From contig WGLZ01000020.1 in assembly GCA_016471375.1 (NCBI GenBank), forward strand, positions 1-46,410: a DNA stretch of 46,410 nt. Reading direction: 5' to 3'. The notes under the pieces are model-generated. The model was given only the letters and a program-made list of their open reading frames with translations, was not told where the DNA came from and did not search any database. The first letter of the stretch is position 1, and the number at the start of each line of letters is the position of its first letter. This DNA is from Cyanobacteria bacterium RI_101 (GTDB taxonomy: Bacteria > Cyanobacteriota > Cyanobacteriia > Cyanobacteriales > Microcystaceae). This document shows positions 37,600 to 46,259 of this stretch, in pieces. Both the position numbers and the translations under genes were made by a program.

Positions 37600-37667
37600 A
37601 GCAAGTCAGGATACAGAAGTAGAGAACAGTAAAAATTAGGCGTTGAGTTTAATGAAGTTGGAAAAAA

Positions 37668-38195
37668 CTAAAATCCCCGACTTTGTTTAACCTGTTCGAG
37701 GATGGCTCGCCCCTCCAGCGCGACAAACACCTCATTATTGGGGCTAATCCACAATCCCCGCAGGAAGGGGATCAGCCCGGCGCTGACGCTGGCGGGGGGA
37801 ACGGATTGGATCTGATCCGTGGGCACTGACTCAATATCTTTTACCTGGGAAACGACTAAGCCTAAAATTTGGTTCCGCTCTAGGGTCGGGCGTTTGCCCT
37901 CGGCGCCGCTTCCGTTCAAAATGATCACTGGGTAGCTAGAGCGGGAGGCGGCTTGACGACGCCAGGGCGCGAGTCCCAGGAGATGACCCAAATCCGCCAC
38001 CCAGAGAATTTCTCCCCGCCAGTTGTAAACCCCCATGGCCCAGGGCGGTAGGTGGGGAATGGGGACAATTTGCCCTAAAGGCACCGTCAGCACTTCGCTC
38101 AACTGAGACACGGGCAAGAGGGCTTCGGTGTCCGGCTCTAGGCTAAAGCGGAGAAACTGGCGAACTGATTGACGAGTTGCGGTAGGGGATAACAC
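37668..38195 (-). CDS. CheW-like protein, PixI/PilI position
   Basis: The protein has 175 residues and starts with GTG. The CheW domain shows FLRFSLEPDTEALLPVSQLS, PHLPPWAMGVYNWRGEILWV and LGLVVSQVKDIESVP. It should couple the receptor encoded 68 bp downstream to the CheA kinase. Spacing on both sides (about 70-100 bp) fits one transcript with the CheY gene upstream. Confidence 0.92.
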   Translation of the reverse strand: MLSPTATRQSVRQFLRFSLEPDTEALLPVSQLSEVLTVPLGQIVPIPHLPPWAMGVYNWRGEILWVADLGHLLGLAPWRRQAASRSSYPVIILNGSGAEGKRPTLERNQILGLVVSQVKDIESVPTDQIQSVPPASVSAGLIPFLRGLWISPNNEVFVALEGRAILEQVKQSRGF

Positions 38196-38291
38196 CAGAC
38201 AATCTCCTCGAAAGAAAGGGTAATGTTTACTAAGGCTGGTCTATGCCCTCTAGGCTGATGACGAGCAAGGGCGGCGCCCGGGCGCCCGGAT

Positions 38292-38657
38292 CTAAAGCTT
38301 GAGAAATTGTTTAATCGTCTGATTAAACTCTTCCTGATCAATGGGCTTGGTAATGTAGGCGTCGGCGCCCTGGCGCTTGCCCCAAAATTTATCCATATCG
38401 GTGCCCTTAGTGGAGCAGAGAATCACCGGGATATTTTTGGTGTTTTCCCGGTCTTTCAGCTCTCGGCAAATTTCAAAGCCGCTCCGACCGGGCAGGACAA
38501 TGTCCAGCACAATCACGTCGGGGGTTGTCTGGGCTAATTTTTCCAGCGCCTCTTCGCCGCTGGCCGCCGTAGTGACCTGAACGCCCAACCGCTGGCAATA
38601 ATCGCTAATGATGGAGCGCTCGGTCGAAGAATCGTCAATGACAAGGGCGGTTCCCAT
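38292..38657 (-). CDS. CheY-like response regulator, PixH/PilH position
   Basis: The protein has 121 residues and is a lone receiver domain. Acidic pocket Asp8/Asp9, phosphoacceptor Asp52 (LDIVLPG) and Lys104 (ITKPID) are present, as is the switch region CSTKGTDMDKFWGKRQGADA. The latter closely resembles PilH/PixH proteins. It likely receives phosphate from the hybrid CheA and tunes pilus motor function. Confidence 0.94.
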   Translation of the reverse strand: MGTALVIDDSSTERSIISDYCQRLGVQVTTAASGEEALEKLAQTTPDVIVLDIVLPGRSGFEICRELKDRENTKNIPVILCSTKGTDMDKFWGKRQGADAYITKPIDQEEFNQTIKQFLKL

Positions 38658-38718
38658 AGCAGTGCCTCCAATAAATTTTAATCAATAGAAAGTTATAGAG
38701 TTTAGAGTATCCCAAGGA

Positions 38719-39918
38719 TTAGGCGAGTTCCTGTTCTTTGAGATATTTGCGAATCGTCGTGAGAACCGTGTCGGGATTAACGGGTTTACTGAGAAAATCC
38801 GTCGATCCCACCATCTTGGCTCGCACCCGATCGACAATGCCGTCGTTCCCCGTCAGGATGACGATGGGCGTCTGGCGAAAGAGGGAGAGTTTCCGCAATT
38901 GCCCGCAGATTTCGTAGCCGTTGGCGTTGGGCATGACCAGATCGAGGAAAATCAGCGCCGGTTTGCGGGCTAGCAGGATAGCGATGGCCCGCAAGGGGTC
39001 GTTAATGGCCACAAATTGATAGTTGGCGGAGACCAGAATTTTTTCCAAAGTCTGGCACATCAGAGGGCTATCGTCCACGCAGGCGATGAGGGGGCCGGTG
39101 GGGACATTGGGCTGGGCCACAATCCCCGTGGGGGGCGGCGCGATGGGGGGCGGCAGGTCGGGAATTTTAATCAATTCCACCAGCCCCAACTGGAGATAAG
39201 GCAGAAGGGAGGTGGTGACGCTCAGCACGTCCCGCTTCATTCTGACGGAAAGATCCCGGAGGGTCTGGTTGCCGTCCAGAAGTTGCTTGAGGGTCTGATA
39301 GACCTGGGGCGAAGTGCGCTCCTGCAACTGCTCCGCCTGCCGGATCACGGGAGCGCCGTTAGGAGAGCGGTCGGCGATCTTGGCGGCTTGCCAGTTGTGC
39401 CAAAGCTGTTGGGTTTCGTTGATAATTTGGTCGGCGTCGATGAGCACGAGGCGGGTGGCGAGGATCGTGTCTTGACGCAGGTCGCAGGAGACCTCCATGA
39501 TTTGGGTAATGTCGAAGAGAACCTCCACAATGGTGGTGCGAATGAAGCGGGCCGCCTGTTCCCGGGTCGCCTTTTGATGCTCCACCCAATGGCAAAGGAG
39601 TTGATACTCCCAGCAGAGTTGCAAATCCTGGGGATCGATGCTGGCCAGGTCAATCTGCACCGAGGAAAGATTGGCCGCGATCTGGGGCAAATAAAGGGCG
39701 ATTTGTCGGCGCCAGCGCCGCACGGCGTGGTGACCCCCGGTGGCGTACATGATGCGACCGAGGTAAAGGTAAAAGAACCACCGCTCCCCCGTGGGGCTAG
39801 TCAGAATCAACTGCCCGCTAAACCTCGGTTGCTTAAGGCCCTCAAAGAAGCTCGTCTGACGAGAGGCGGTAAACTCTTGAATCGGGACTGAATGGGAGGG
39901 GGGGTTAGGGGCGGTCAT
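38719..39918 (-). CDS. PatA-like response regulator, PixG/PilG position
   Basis: The protein has 399 residues from the ATG at 39916-39918 (MTAPNPPSHS); the frame is open 38 residues further but that part is not protein-like. The N-terminal PATAN/DUF4388 region reads FFEGLKQPRFSGQLILTSPT, then WFFYLYLGRIMYATGG. A helical middle follows. The C-terminal receiver has Asp282/283, Asp326 and Lys378. PatA-type regulators act on pilus-dependent motility or cell patterning in cyanobacteria. It is the first gene of the pix-like cluster. Confidence 0.92.
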   Translation of the reverse strand: MTAPNPPSHSVPIQEFTASRQTSFFEGLKQPRFSGQLILTSPTGERWFFYLYLGRIMYATGGHHAVRRWRRQIALYLPQIAANLSSVQIDLASIDPQDLQLCWEYQLLCHWVEHQKATREQAARFIRTTIVEVLFDITQIMEVSCDLRQDTILATRLVLIDADQIINETQQLWHNWQAAKIADRSPNGAPVIRQAEQLQERTSPQVYQTLKQLLDGNQTLRDLSVRMKRDVLSVTTSLLPYLQLGLVELIKIPDLPPPIAPPPTGIVAQPNVPTGPLIACVDDSPLMCQTLEKILVSANYQFVAINDPLRAIAILLARKPALIFLDLVMPNANGYEICGQLRKLSLFRQTPIVILTGNDGIVDRVRAKMVGSTDFLSKPVNPDTVLTTIRKYLKEQELA

Positions 39919-40222
39919 TGAGCGATTCGGCGCCGAGGCGGGGGAGGGGGATAGGACTCTAAGGTTATAGCTTGCCTTGAATTTGAGCGGAATAGGCCGT
40001 AAACCTCCAAAAAACGGCCTCAATGGAGGCAAATTTAGGGGAATTTACGGAGAGGACTCGCGGCTCGATCCACATCTCTTCTCCGCTTAACCGTCATCCT
40101 TGAGGGTCTAGACCTATTATGGTTAAAGAAAGGGCAAAAACTTCTGGCCCTTAGTCACATTCTAGCTCAGTCTTTCCCCGACTCCGCCCTCCCCGCAACT
40201 CCCTAGTTACGTCTAAGCAAAG
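39919..40222. other. Divergent intergenic region of the phototaxis cluster
   Basis: No gene is visible. GGCCGT (39995-40000) pairs with ACGGCC (40014-40019); the loop CCTCC could alternatively pair with GGAGG at 40025-40029. This may be a leader structure for the pix-like operon. Promoters could not be assigned with confidence. Confidence 0.4.
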
Positions 40223-41506
40223 ATGCCTATTTCCCCAGCCTCCTTAGTCGAAGCGGCGCGTTATTTAGAGCGACACGACGAAAGTCAACGAATCAAGAAA
40301 TTGATTTTTTGCCTTTGTAAGAAGTATTGGGAAAATGACATTAATGTTCTCAACAGCCAATCCTTTGAAAGCTTGCTCCTTGAGTTGGCCCAAACTCGCC
40401 CCAATATAGAGCAATTGACCTTCTCAATGTATAAATTGGTCAAGACCCTTAACCGACCTAAGGTTTACGCCGGTGTGGCCAAGACCATTTTGGACCAGTT
40501 GGGGCCCCTTTACACCGCCCAGTCCGACGAGGAGTTACTGGATATTTCCGCCGGCAAACCCGCCATTGAAGTGGCGGCGGTGGAAGCGGACGGTCACATC
40601 GACCAACCCACCGGGTTTAATAAAGCCACTCAACTGGAGGCGCCGCCCCCGGAGAAACAAACGGAATTTAACAAAGCCACCCAAATCGAACCCCAACCCG
40701 GCGCTCTGACCCCGGAGGTCGTCGCTCGGCAGATTGCCCAGACCCTAACGCAACACCCCGAACAGGCTCGCATCAAAAAACTAATGTTCGCAGTCAGTCG
40801 CGGCGCCTGGGAAAATAATCTAGAAGTGATCGACAACTACGGATTCGCCCGCTTGATCTTGGATCTGCGACGGGGTTTCTCCACTCGGGGAGACCTGCAA
40901 ATCGGCTTTGATCAGGTTGTGAATAATATCAATAAGGCAACTTTGTACTTGGCTATTGCCAATTTGATCCTCGCTCAAATGGACGCGCTCTACGAAGACC
41001 TGGAGGAGAGCCTGGAGAGCGAGGAAAGCGCCGCCAATACCGGTATTGTTAAAAGTTCCCCTCCTCTGCCCCTGGCCCGGATTCCTCGGGGGGAGCACGT
41101 GCAAACCTCCATCATCGACTTTAGCGAAACCCAAAAAACGAGCGATCCTCTGCTGACGGTGCTGGGGTCGATTCCGGCGCCGCCTTTGCCTCCGGCTCTA
41201 CGGGCCGTCAGCAAAGAATATAATCTCTTTGAACTACGCCAGGAGATCATGCAAAACACAAACCCTCTGCGGGCGAAGGTCTTGCTTTTTTCCATCCTCT
41301 TCCACAGTTGGGACGACAACGGTCAGGATTGGGGCTTAATCCGCAGTTACGGTCTCGATGATTTAGTCGAGCAAGTGCTCCTCAGCGGCAAACCCCCCAA
41401 TGATATTGAACTCAAGCTCTACGCCCAGGCCAAGGAAATGGCCGACCGGGAAGCCTATGTTCAAGCCGCTAGCGTCTTGCTCAAGGCGCTTAAACCCTTC
41501 CTCTAG
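40223..41506 (+). CDS. Unknown protein with three copies of a helical domain
   Basis: The protein has 427 residues. Three related blocks of about 75 residues each begin with a basic/hydrophobic helix and a Trp: RIKKLIFCLCKKYWENDINV (about 23), RIKKLMFAVSRGAWENNLEV (about 182) and RAKVLLFSILFHSWDDNGQD (about 350). Each ends in a helix of the type VAKTILDQLGPLY, IANLILAQMDALY, AASVLLKALKPF. Linkers are acidic or Pro-rich, and the first contains the doublet FNKATQLE and FNKATQIE. No signal peptide, membrane helix or catalytic motif is seen. I do not recognise the family. It is divergent from the pix-like operon, so a link to pilus or taxis control is a hypothesis. Confidence 0.8.
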   Translation: MPISPASLVEAARYLERHDESQRIKKLIFCLCKKYWENDINVLNSQSFESLLLELAQTRPNIEQLTFSMYKLVKTLNRPKVYAGVAKTILDQLGPLYTAQSDEELLDISAGKPAIEVAAVEADGHIDQPTGFNKATQLEAPPPEKQTEFNKATQIEPQPGALTPEVVARQIAQTLTQHPEQARIKKLMFAVSRGAWENNLEVIDNYGFARLILDLRRGFSTRGDLQIGFDQVVNNINKATLYLAIANLILAQMDALYEDLEESLESEESAANTGIVKSSPPLPLARIPRGEHVQTSIIDFSETQKTSDPLLTVLGSIPAPPLPPALRAVSKEYNLFELRQEIMQNTNPLRAKVLLFSILFHSWDDNGQDWGLIRSYGLDDLVEQVLLSGKPPNDIELKLYAQAKEMADREAYVQAASVLLKALKPFL

Positions 41507-41514
41507 CGCCGAAA

Positions 41515-41551
41515 ATTCCCCTAAATCCTCCTTGGCAAGGGGGACTTGAGG
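41515..41551. repeat. Short C/G-run dispersed repeat
   Basis: TCCCCTAAATCCTCCTTGGC followed by AAGGGGGACTTGAGG resembles the core of the repeat at 10360-10396 in reverse orientation. It lies between two co-directional genes and could also act as a hairpin. Confidence 0.5.
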
Positions 41552-41580
41552 CTATTTCCCCCCTACTTTGCCGCCAACCC

Positions 41581-42573
41581 ATGGAACCCCAAGAACTCAT
41601 TCAACGCTACCTCGCCGGAGAAACCCTCTTCACCGGCTTAAAGTTGCCGGGCATTAACCTCTCCGGCGCCGATTTAATTGGCATTGTCCTTTCGGAAGCG
41701 GATTTGCGGAGCGCCAATTTACTCTTCGCCTACCTGAACCGGGCCAATCTCTGCCAAAGCAATCTGGTGAGCGCCAACCTCAGCGGCGCCAGTTTAAGCC
41801 AAGCGGACCTCTCCGGCTCCGATCTGCGGAACGCCAACCTCCACGGCGCTGTCTTGCAAGGGAGCGTTCTTCGGGACAGCGATATTACCCTAGCGATTTT
41901 ACAAGACGCGAATTTAATGGGCGCCGATCTACGGGGGGCGGATTTATCCGGCGCCACTTTAACCGGCGCTTGTCTCCGGGGAGCCAATATGCGTCAGGAA
42001 AAGAAAAGCTACTACACCAACCTGCAAGCCGCCATTCTCTCCCGGGCGGATCTCTCCGGCGCCAATATGAAGGGGGTGGATCTCAGTCGGGCGGATCTCT
42101 CCGGCGCCAACCTCAAGGAAGCCAACCTCCGGGACGGGGATCTGCGCAAGGCGGATCTGAGCAACGCCAACCTGCGGGGCGCTTTATTAACGGACGCGGA
42201 TTTGTCCGGCGCTAAACTGGCCGGGGCCAATTTGACTAACGCCAATTTAATGCGGGCGAAATTACCCGGCGCGGAGATGACGGGCGTTAATTGTCAGGGC
42301 GCCATTATGACCCATATTTCCCTCAATCGAGCTAATTTAACCGGCGCTAATCTCAGCGGCACCCGTATGAACAGCGCCGATCTCAGTCGGGCGATTTTAA
42401 CCGGCGCTAGTTTTCGGGAGACGGAATTAATCGAGGCTTTTTTTGCTAGGGCTAACTTGATGAACGCCGATTTTACCAACGCTAATCTGATCCGAGCGGA
42501 TTTAATGAGCGCCAATATGGCGGGAACCGTATTTCAGGGCGCCACCATGCCCGACGGGCAAATTCACCGTTAG
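41581..42573 (+). CDS. Pentapeptide-repeat protein
   Basis: The protein has 330 residues. After about 25 residues nearly the whole chain is A(D/N)LXX pentapeptides, for example SGADLIGIVLSEADLRSANL, forming a right-handed quadrilateral beta helix. A break occurs near residue 140 (RQEKKSYYTN), after which the repeat resumes, so the solenoid may have a loop or kink. There is no signal peptide. Functions in the family vary and none can be assigned here. Many repeat codons create GGCGCC. Confidence 0.92.
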   Translation: MEPQELIQRYLAGETLFTGLKLPGINLSGADLIGIVLSEADLRSANLLFAYLNRANLCQSNLVSANLSGASLSQADLSGSDLRNANLHGAVLQGSVLRDSDITLAILQDANLMGADLRGADLSGATLTGACLRGANMRQEKKSYYTNLQAAILSRADLSGANMKGVDLSRADLSGANLKEANLRDGDLRKADLSNANLRGALLTDADLSGAKLAGANLTNANLMRAKLPGAEMTGVNCQGAIMTHISLNRANLTGANLSGTRMNSADLSRAILTGASFRETELIEAFFARANLMNADFTNANLIRADLMSANMAGTVFQGATMPDGQIHR

Positions 42574-42620
42574 CGGTTCAGAGACGAGAGGAGGGTTAGG
42601 GTTACAGTTTCCCTCGGAGC

Positions 42621-43082
42621 CTAAACGTCCCAGCCTAAATTACGCACCTTGCCCCCTTCGGCGTTGAGGGGAATGGCGCCCCGGACGTAAGCTTCCCGGA
42701 TTTGCTCAAAAATAAACTGGTAAATAGAATTTACCTGAGCGGAATCGAGGGACTCTCGGTCTGGAAGCTCAAAGGCCTGTTCCCAGGGATAGAGAGTGAC
42801 GCGATAGCCGGCGCCGAAGGATTCTAAGGCGATGGAGACCACCACAATTTCCGATTGTTCTTCCTGAGGATGACGAGGATCTAAATAGAGGGTCAGCGCC
42901 GGATAAAAGTACATCGACCCGGACTCTTCAAAATTAACATGATTCAACTGCACGGGGCAGTCTAGATAGATTTCCAGTCCCGCCACAAACTTTTGGGCAA
43001 ACTCTCGATAGTCGGCCATGGCGCGCCGGGAGACGCTGTAGGCTTGGGCGTAGGCTTGACAGAGTTCTTCGTACTTGCTCAC
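42621..43082 (-). CDS. Conserved hypothetical protein
   Basis: The protein has 153 residues and starts with GTG (MSKYEELCQAYAQAYSVSRR). It looks compact and soluble: N-terminal helices, then strands (SGSMYFYPALTLYLDPRH, EIVVVSIALESFGAGYRVTL), then a helix and a short tail. The strong alternation of charged and hydrophobic residues supports a real protein, and I have an impression of cyanobacterial conservation but cannot name a family. It is convergent with the pentapeptide gene. Confidence 0.75.
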   Translation of the reverse strand: MSKYEELCQAYAQAYSVSRRAMADYREFAQKFVAGLEIYLDCPVQLNHVNFEESGSMYFYPALTLYLDPRHPQEEQSEIVVVSIALESFGAGYRVTLYPWEQAFELPDRESLDSAQVNSIYQFIFEQIREAYVRGAIPLNAEGGKVRNLGWDV

Positions 43083-43513
43083 GGCTTGCGAATATTAGGT
43101 TGCCAGATATTTCAGAGACGCCGAATAGCCAACCGATCGAGCTTCTCGTCGGTCTTGAGATCGGTTTTGTTGACAAGGTTGAGGGCGGCGAAAGACTAGC
43201 TCCCGAGAGCCTAGCAAATCTGGAGATCGACGTCAAGGCGCGGCGCCGCGGTCACGGAGAACCGCCTTACCTCAAAGGGTTAGCCGCAAGGGCGGGACGC
43301 CCTCTATCGTTCAAACCGCGACCTAACTATCCCTCGGGATGGAGAATTCCCGCGCCGGGTTTTGGGTCGATAAAGTTTGTTAAATAAAGATTAAGGCTTC
43401 AGGCGCGACTCGCTAAAAGGCGCTACGATCAACGCTCCTTCTGGGAGATCAAGAGCCTTGAGGCGCCGGTAGAGCCGCCCCCAACCCCTAACCCCCCAAT
43501 TCCCGCGTCCGCT
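43083..43513. other. Intergenic region with long inverted repeat
   Basis: AACCGATC (43131-43138) pairs exactly with GATCGGTT (43159-43166) across 20 nt and is followed by TTGTTG. It lies about 50 bp before the start of the 42621 gene and might be an operator or leader hairpin. Short open frames here on both strands lack protein-like composition. No RNA gene is recognised. Confidence 0.4.
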
Positions 43514-43951
43514 ATGATGCCAGCCAACCCGGAGCAAATTATTCAAAGCCTCAAGTCTAGGGGACTGCGAGTCACGCCCCAACGTTTTGCCGTCTACGCC
43601 AATTTGTTAGCCCGGGCCGACCATCCCACGGCGGAGCAAATTTTCCTAGAGTTAAACCAACAGGCGCCCCAGTCCTCCCAAGCCACGGTTTACAGCGCCC
43701 TCCAGACCCTGCGGCAGGCCGGTTTAGTTCGAGAAGTGCTCCTAGAAGAGGGGGTTTGCCGCTACGACGCCAAGGTGGAGCCTCATCATCATTTTCGCTG
43801 TCGGGGGTGCGGGCAAATTAGCGACATCGCCTGGGAAACCTTTCATTGTTTGGAAACCGCGCCCTTAGCGCCGGGGTTAACCATCGAGAGCTACGAGGTG
43901 ATTGTGCGGGGTCTCTGCGACGCCTGCGCCGGGGAGTCGGAGACGCCGTGA
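43514..43951 (+). CDS. perR: Peroxide-sensing Fur-family repressor, PerR type
   Basis: The protein has 145 residues. A winged helix (LRVTPQRFAVYANLLARADH, SQATVYSALQTLRQAGLV) precedes the dimer domain. The structural zinc site is C96-x2-C99 and C135-x2-C138. The regulatory-metal residues fall on His37, Asp85, His91, His93 and Asp104, the same numbers as in Bacillus subtilis PerR, with Asp104 where Fur proteins usually have Glu. PerR senses H2O2 by oxidation of His37 or His91 when iron is bound. It overlaps the downstream oxidoreductase by 4 bp and probably controls it. A second ATG follows the first. Confidence 0.9.
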   Translation: MMPANPEQIIQSLKSRGLRVTPQRFAVYANLLARADHPTAEQIFLELNQQAPQSSQATVYSALQTLRQAGLVREVLLEEGVCRYDAKVEPHHHFRCRGCGQISDIAWETFHCLETAPLAPGLTIESYEVIVRGLCDACAGESETP

Positions 43952-45444
43952 GCGCCGGGGAGTTTAATCTCTTAGCCGATTCGGCGGCGGATCAAGAGCT
44001 AGTCAAACTCGTTCGCCCTTCAGACTGGCCAAATCCCCGCCCTCAAAGCCGCTACGACCTAGTCGTCCTGGGCGGGGGCACGGCGGGACTCGTCGCCGCG
44101 GCCGGCGCCGCCGGTTTAGGGATTGGTTTAAAGGTGGCGCTGGTAGAAAAGGGCCTACTGGGGGGAGATTGCTTAAACTATGGTTGCGTTCCCTCCAAGG
44201 CCCTGCTCCGTTCCGCCGCAATTGTTGGGGAAATACGCCGGGGCCAAAGCCTAGGCGTCGAGATCCCGGAGTTTAACGTCAATTTTCCAGAAGTCATGGC
44301 CCGCTTGCGGCGGATTCGCTCGCAGTTAGCGCCCCTGGATTCCGCCCAGCGCCTCAAGGATCTGGGGGTGGATGTTTTTTTCGGCGCCGCCCAGTTCGCC
44401 AGTCCCCATCGTCTCGCCGTAGCGGGGGAGACCTTAACCTTTAGGAAAGCCGTCATCGCCACCGGCGCCAAGGCCGTTATCCCCCCGATTCCCGGTTTAA
44501 GAGAAACGGGTTTTCTCACCCACGAAACGGTTTTTTCCCTGACGCGTTTACCGCCGTCTTTAGCGATAATCGGCGCCGGCCCCATCGGTTGCGAACTGGC
44601 CCAGGCCTTCGCCCGTCTCGGCGCCGAAGTGACCCTTTATCAACGGGGCCCTCGACTGTTACCGAGGGAAGATCCCGAGGCTTCGGCGCTTCTGGAACGG
44701 GTTTTTAAGCAAGAAGGAATTCGTCTCTGTCTCGGCGCTCAGATTGAAAAGATTAAACCCGGCGCCGGGGGCAAGGTTATCCATTGCCAAAACCAGACCC
44801 AGACTGTCAAAGAAATTTTAGTGGCCGCCGGGCGAGCGCCGAATTTAGGGGCGTTAAACCTAGAGGCCGCCGGAGTCGCCTATACCGCCCAGGGATTGAC
44901 CGTTAACCCCTATCTGCAAACCAGTCAATCCCATATCTACGGCGCTGGGGACGTTTGTTTAACCGAAAAATTTACCCATTCCGCCGACGCCTCCGCCCGT
45001 TTGGCGCTGAAAAACGCCTTTTTCTCCCCCCTAGGTTGGGGTCGGGGTAAATTCAGCGAGATTGTTATTCCCCATGTCACCTACACCGACCCGGAAATCG
45101 CCCAAGTGGGAGATTGCTCTCCCCAGTTCCAGAGTCTAACGATTCCTCTCACTCAGGTGGACCGGGCCGCCACGGAGGGAGAGACCCAAGGCTTTATCAA
45201 AGTCCATTACCAAAAAGGGGGGCGGATTATCGGCGCGACGGCGGCGGGGCCCGTGGCGGGGGAACTGATTAGCGAGTTGACCCTCGCCATCACCCACAAG
45301 ATTTCCCTGGGGCAACTGGCCAACATCGTTCATCCCTACCCCACCCAGGGGGAAGTCATTAAAAAAGCGGCGGACGCCTACCGCAAAACCCTCCTCACCC
45401 CCGGCGCTCGGCGAATGTTAACTTGGCTCAGTCGTTGGGCTTAA
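43948..45444 (+). CDS. FAD-dependent pyridine nucleotide-disulfide oxidoreductase
   Basis: The protein has 498 residues from the GTG at 43948, which overlaps the perR stop as GTGA; the frame is open further upstream inside perR but that part is a shadow. Seen are the FAD motif VVLGGGTAGLVAAAGA, redox-active GGDCLNYGCVPSK, the NAD(P) motif AIIGAGPIGCELAQAFARLG, the FAD-binding IYGAGDVC, and the C-terminal HPYPTQGE. It resembles mercuric reductase or lipoamide dehydrogenase but has no heavy-metal N-domain and no C-terminal Cys pair, so mercury reduction is unlikely. A redox-protective role under PerR is the best reading. Confidence 0.92.
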   Translation: MSAGEFNLLADSAADQELVKLVRPSDWPNPRPQSRYDLVVLGGGTAGLVAAAGAAGLGIGLKVALVEKGLLGGDCLNYGCVPSKALLRSAAIVGEIRRGQSLGVEIPEFNVNFPEVMARLRRIRSQLAPLDSAQRLKDLGVDVFFGAAQFASPHRLAVAGETLTFRKAVIATGAKAVIPPIPGLRETGFLTHETVFSLTRLPPSLAIIGAGPIGCELAQAFARLGAEVTLYQRGPRLLPREDPEASALLERVFKQEGIRLCLGAQIEKIKPGAGGKVIHCQNQTQTVKEILVAAGRAPNLGALNLEAAGVAYTAQGLTVNPYLQTSQSHIYGAGDVCLTEKFTHSADASARLALKNAFFSPLGWGRGKFSEIVIPHVTYTDPEIAQVGDCSPQFQSLTIPLTQVDRAATEGETQGFIKVHYQKGGRIIGATAAGPVAGELISELTLAITHKISLGQLANIVHPYPTQGEVIKKAADAYRKTLLTPGARRMLTWLSRWA

Positions 45445-45484
45445 ACCGCCGAGGTAGAGAGATGTGAGATAATGTTCCTACCCC

Positions 45485-45569
45485 GGAGAGGTGGCAGAGT
45501 GGTCGAATGCGCCCGACTTGAAATCGGGTTTGGGGAAACTCAACGTGGGTTCGAATCCCACCCTCTCCG
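45485..45569 (+). tRNA. tRNA-Ser (anticodon UGA)
   Basis: Acceptor stem GGAGAGG (45485-45491) pairs with CCTCTCC (45562-45568), discriminator G. Anticodon stem CCCGA/TCGGG encloses CTTGAAA with TGA at 45519-45521. A long variable arm (TTTGGGGAAACTC) fits class II serine tRNA. The T arm is GTGGGTTCGAATCCCAC. CCA is not encoded. Confidence 0.97.
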
Positions 45570-45609
45570 CTTGATGGTGTGCCGTAGCGAGTCCAATGGG
45601 AGTTTGAGT

Positions 45610-46097
45610 ATGTCTAAATTACTGGTGACGCAGTATCAGGCGGAAGTCGAAAAAATTATTCGCTATGGCGGCTCCAAAAAGGAAACCAGCATTCGTAACG
45701 CTTTCGAGCGCCTACTCAATGATTACTGCAAACCCCGCAATTACCTGTTGATCCCTGAGTTGGACTATAAAACCCGATTTAATACAAAAGTTTTCCAGGT
45801 GGCACGATCAAGGATGCGATTCGGCTGGAGCATGGCTGGTGGGAAAGTAAAGACCAGTATGATCGTCTAGATGAAGAAATTGAGAAGAAATTTGAGAAGG
45901 GATACCCTGACGAAAATATTTTGTTTGAAGATTCCCAAACGGCGGTGTTAATTCAGCACAGTCAAGAGGTTGCTCGCGTCTCCATGAAGGACGCAGAGGC
46001 GCTGGATGGTTTACTAAACTTCTTTGTCTATTATGAACGTCCAGAAGTGCGAGATTTTCGGGCGGCGATTCTCAAATTGGTAGAAACCAAAATGTAG
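45610..46097 (+). pseudogene. Restriction-modification N-terminal remnant (type ISP-like), frameshifted and truncated
   Basis: Frame one reads MSKLLVTQYQAEVEKIIRYG through LLIPELDYKTRFNTKV. At 45790-45795 one base is missing in a T run (GTTTTCC); the next frame continues GGTIKDAIRLEHGWWESKDQ, YDRLDEEIEKKFEKGYPDEN and on to VETKM and TAG at 46095-46097. Together they match the N-terminal domain of large DNA methylase/helicase restriction proteins. The methyltransferase and remaining domains are absent. It begins 40 bp after tRNA-Ser, a typical landing site for mobile DNA, and an IS1 copy follows. Confidence 0.78.
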
Positions 46098-46259
46098 TGA
46101 TGTCAAGATTTAGCTCAACTACATGAAAATAAAAAACACAAAGACTAAGTCTACACAAACAAGGCTTTGCGTACTTGTACGACGACGGATCGGAAGGGAC
46201 ACCAGACAGAATCTTAGATTATAATTAGACATATTAAACTAGTCTCTAAAGGGTGTATT

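Noticed and set aside
39016-39891. 291-codon open frame antisense to the PatA-like gene
   Set aside because: Composition typical of an antisense shadow; the minus strand has clear PATAN and receiver motifs.
43100-43387. 95-codon open frame in the perR upstream region
   Set aside because: Basic, Pro/Gly-rich, no recognisable motif or ribosome binding site; overlaps a structured inverted repeat.
43846-43947. N-terminal extension of the oxidoreductase
   Set aside because: It is the shifted frame of perR; the GTG overlapping the perR stop is the sensible start.
43948-45444. Mercuric reductase (merA)
   Set aside because: No heavy-metal N-domain, no C-terminal vicinal cysteines and no other mer genes.
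45472-45870. Open frame crossing tRNA-Ser
   Set aside because: The first 46 codons translate the tRNA; the genuine start is the ATG at 45610, and the end is a frameshift artefact.
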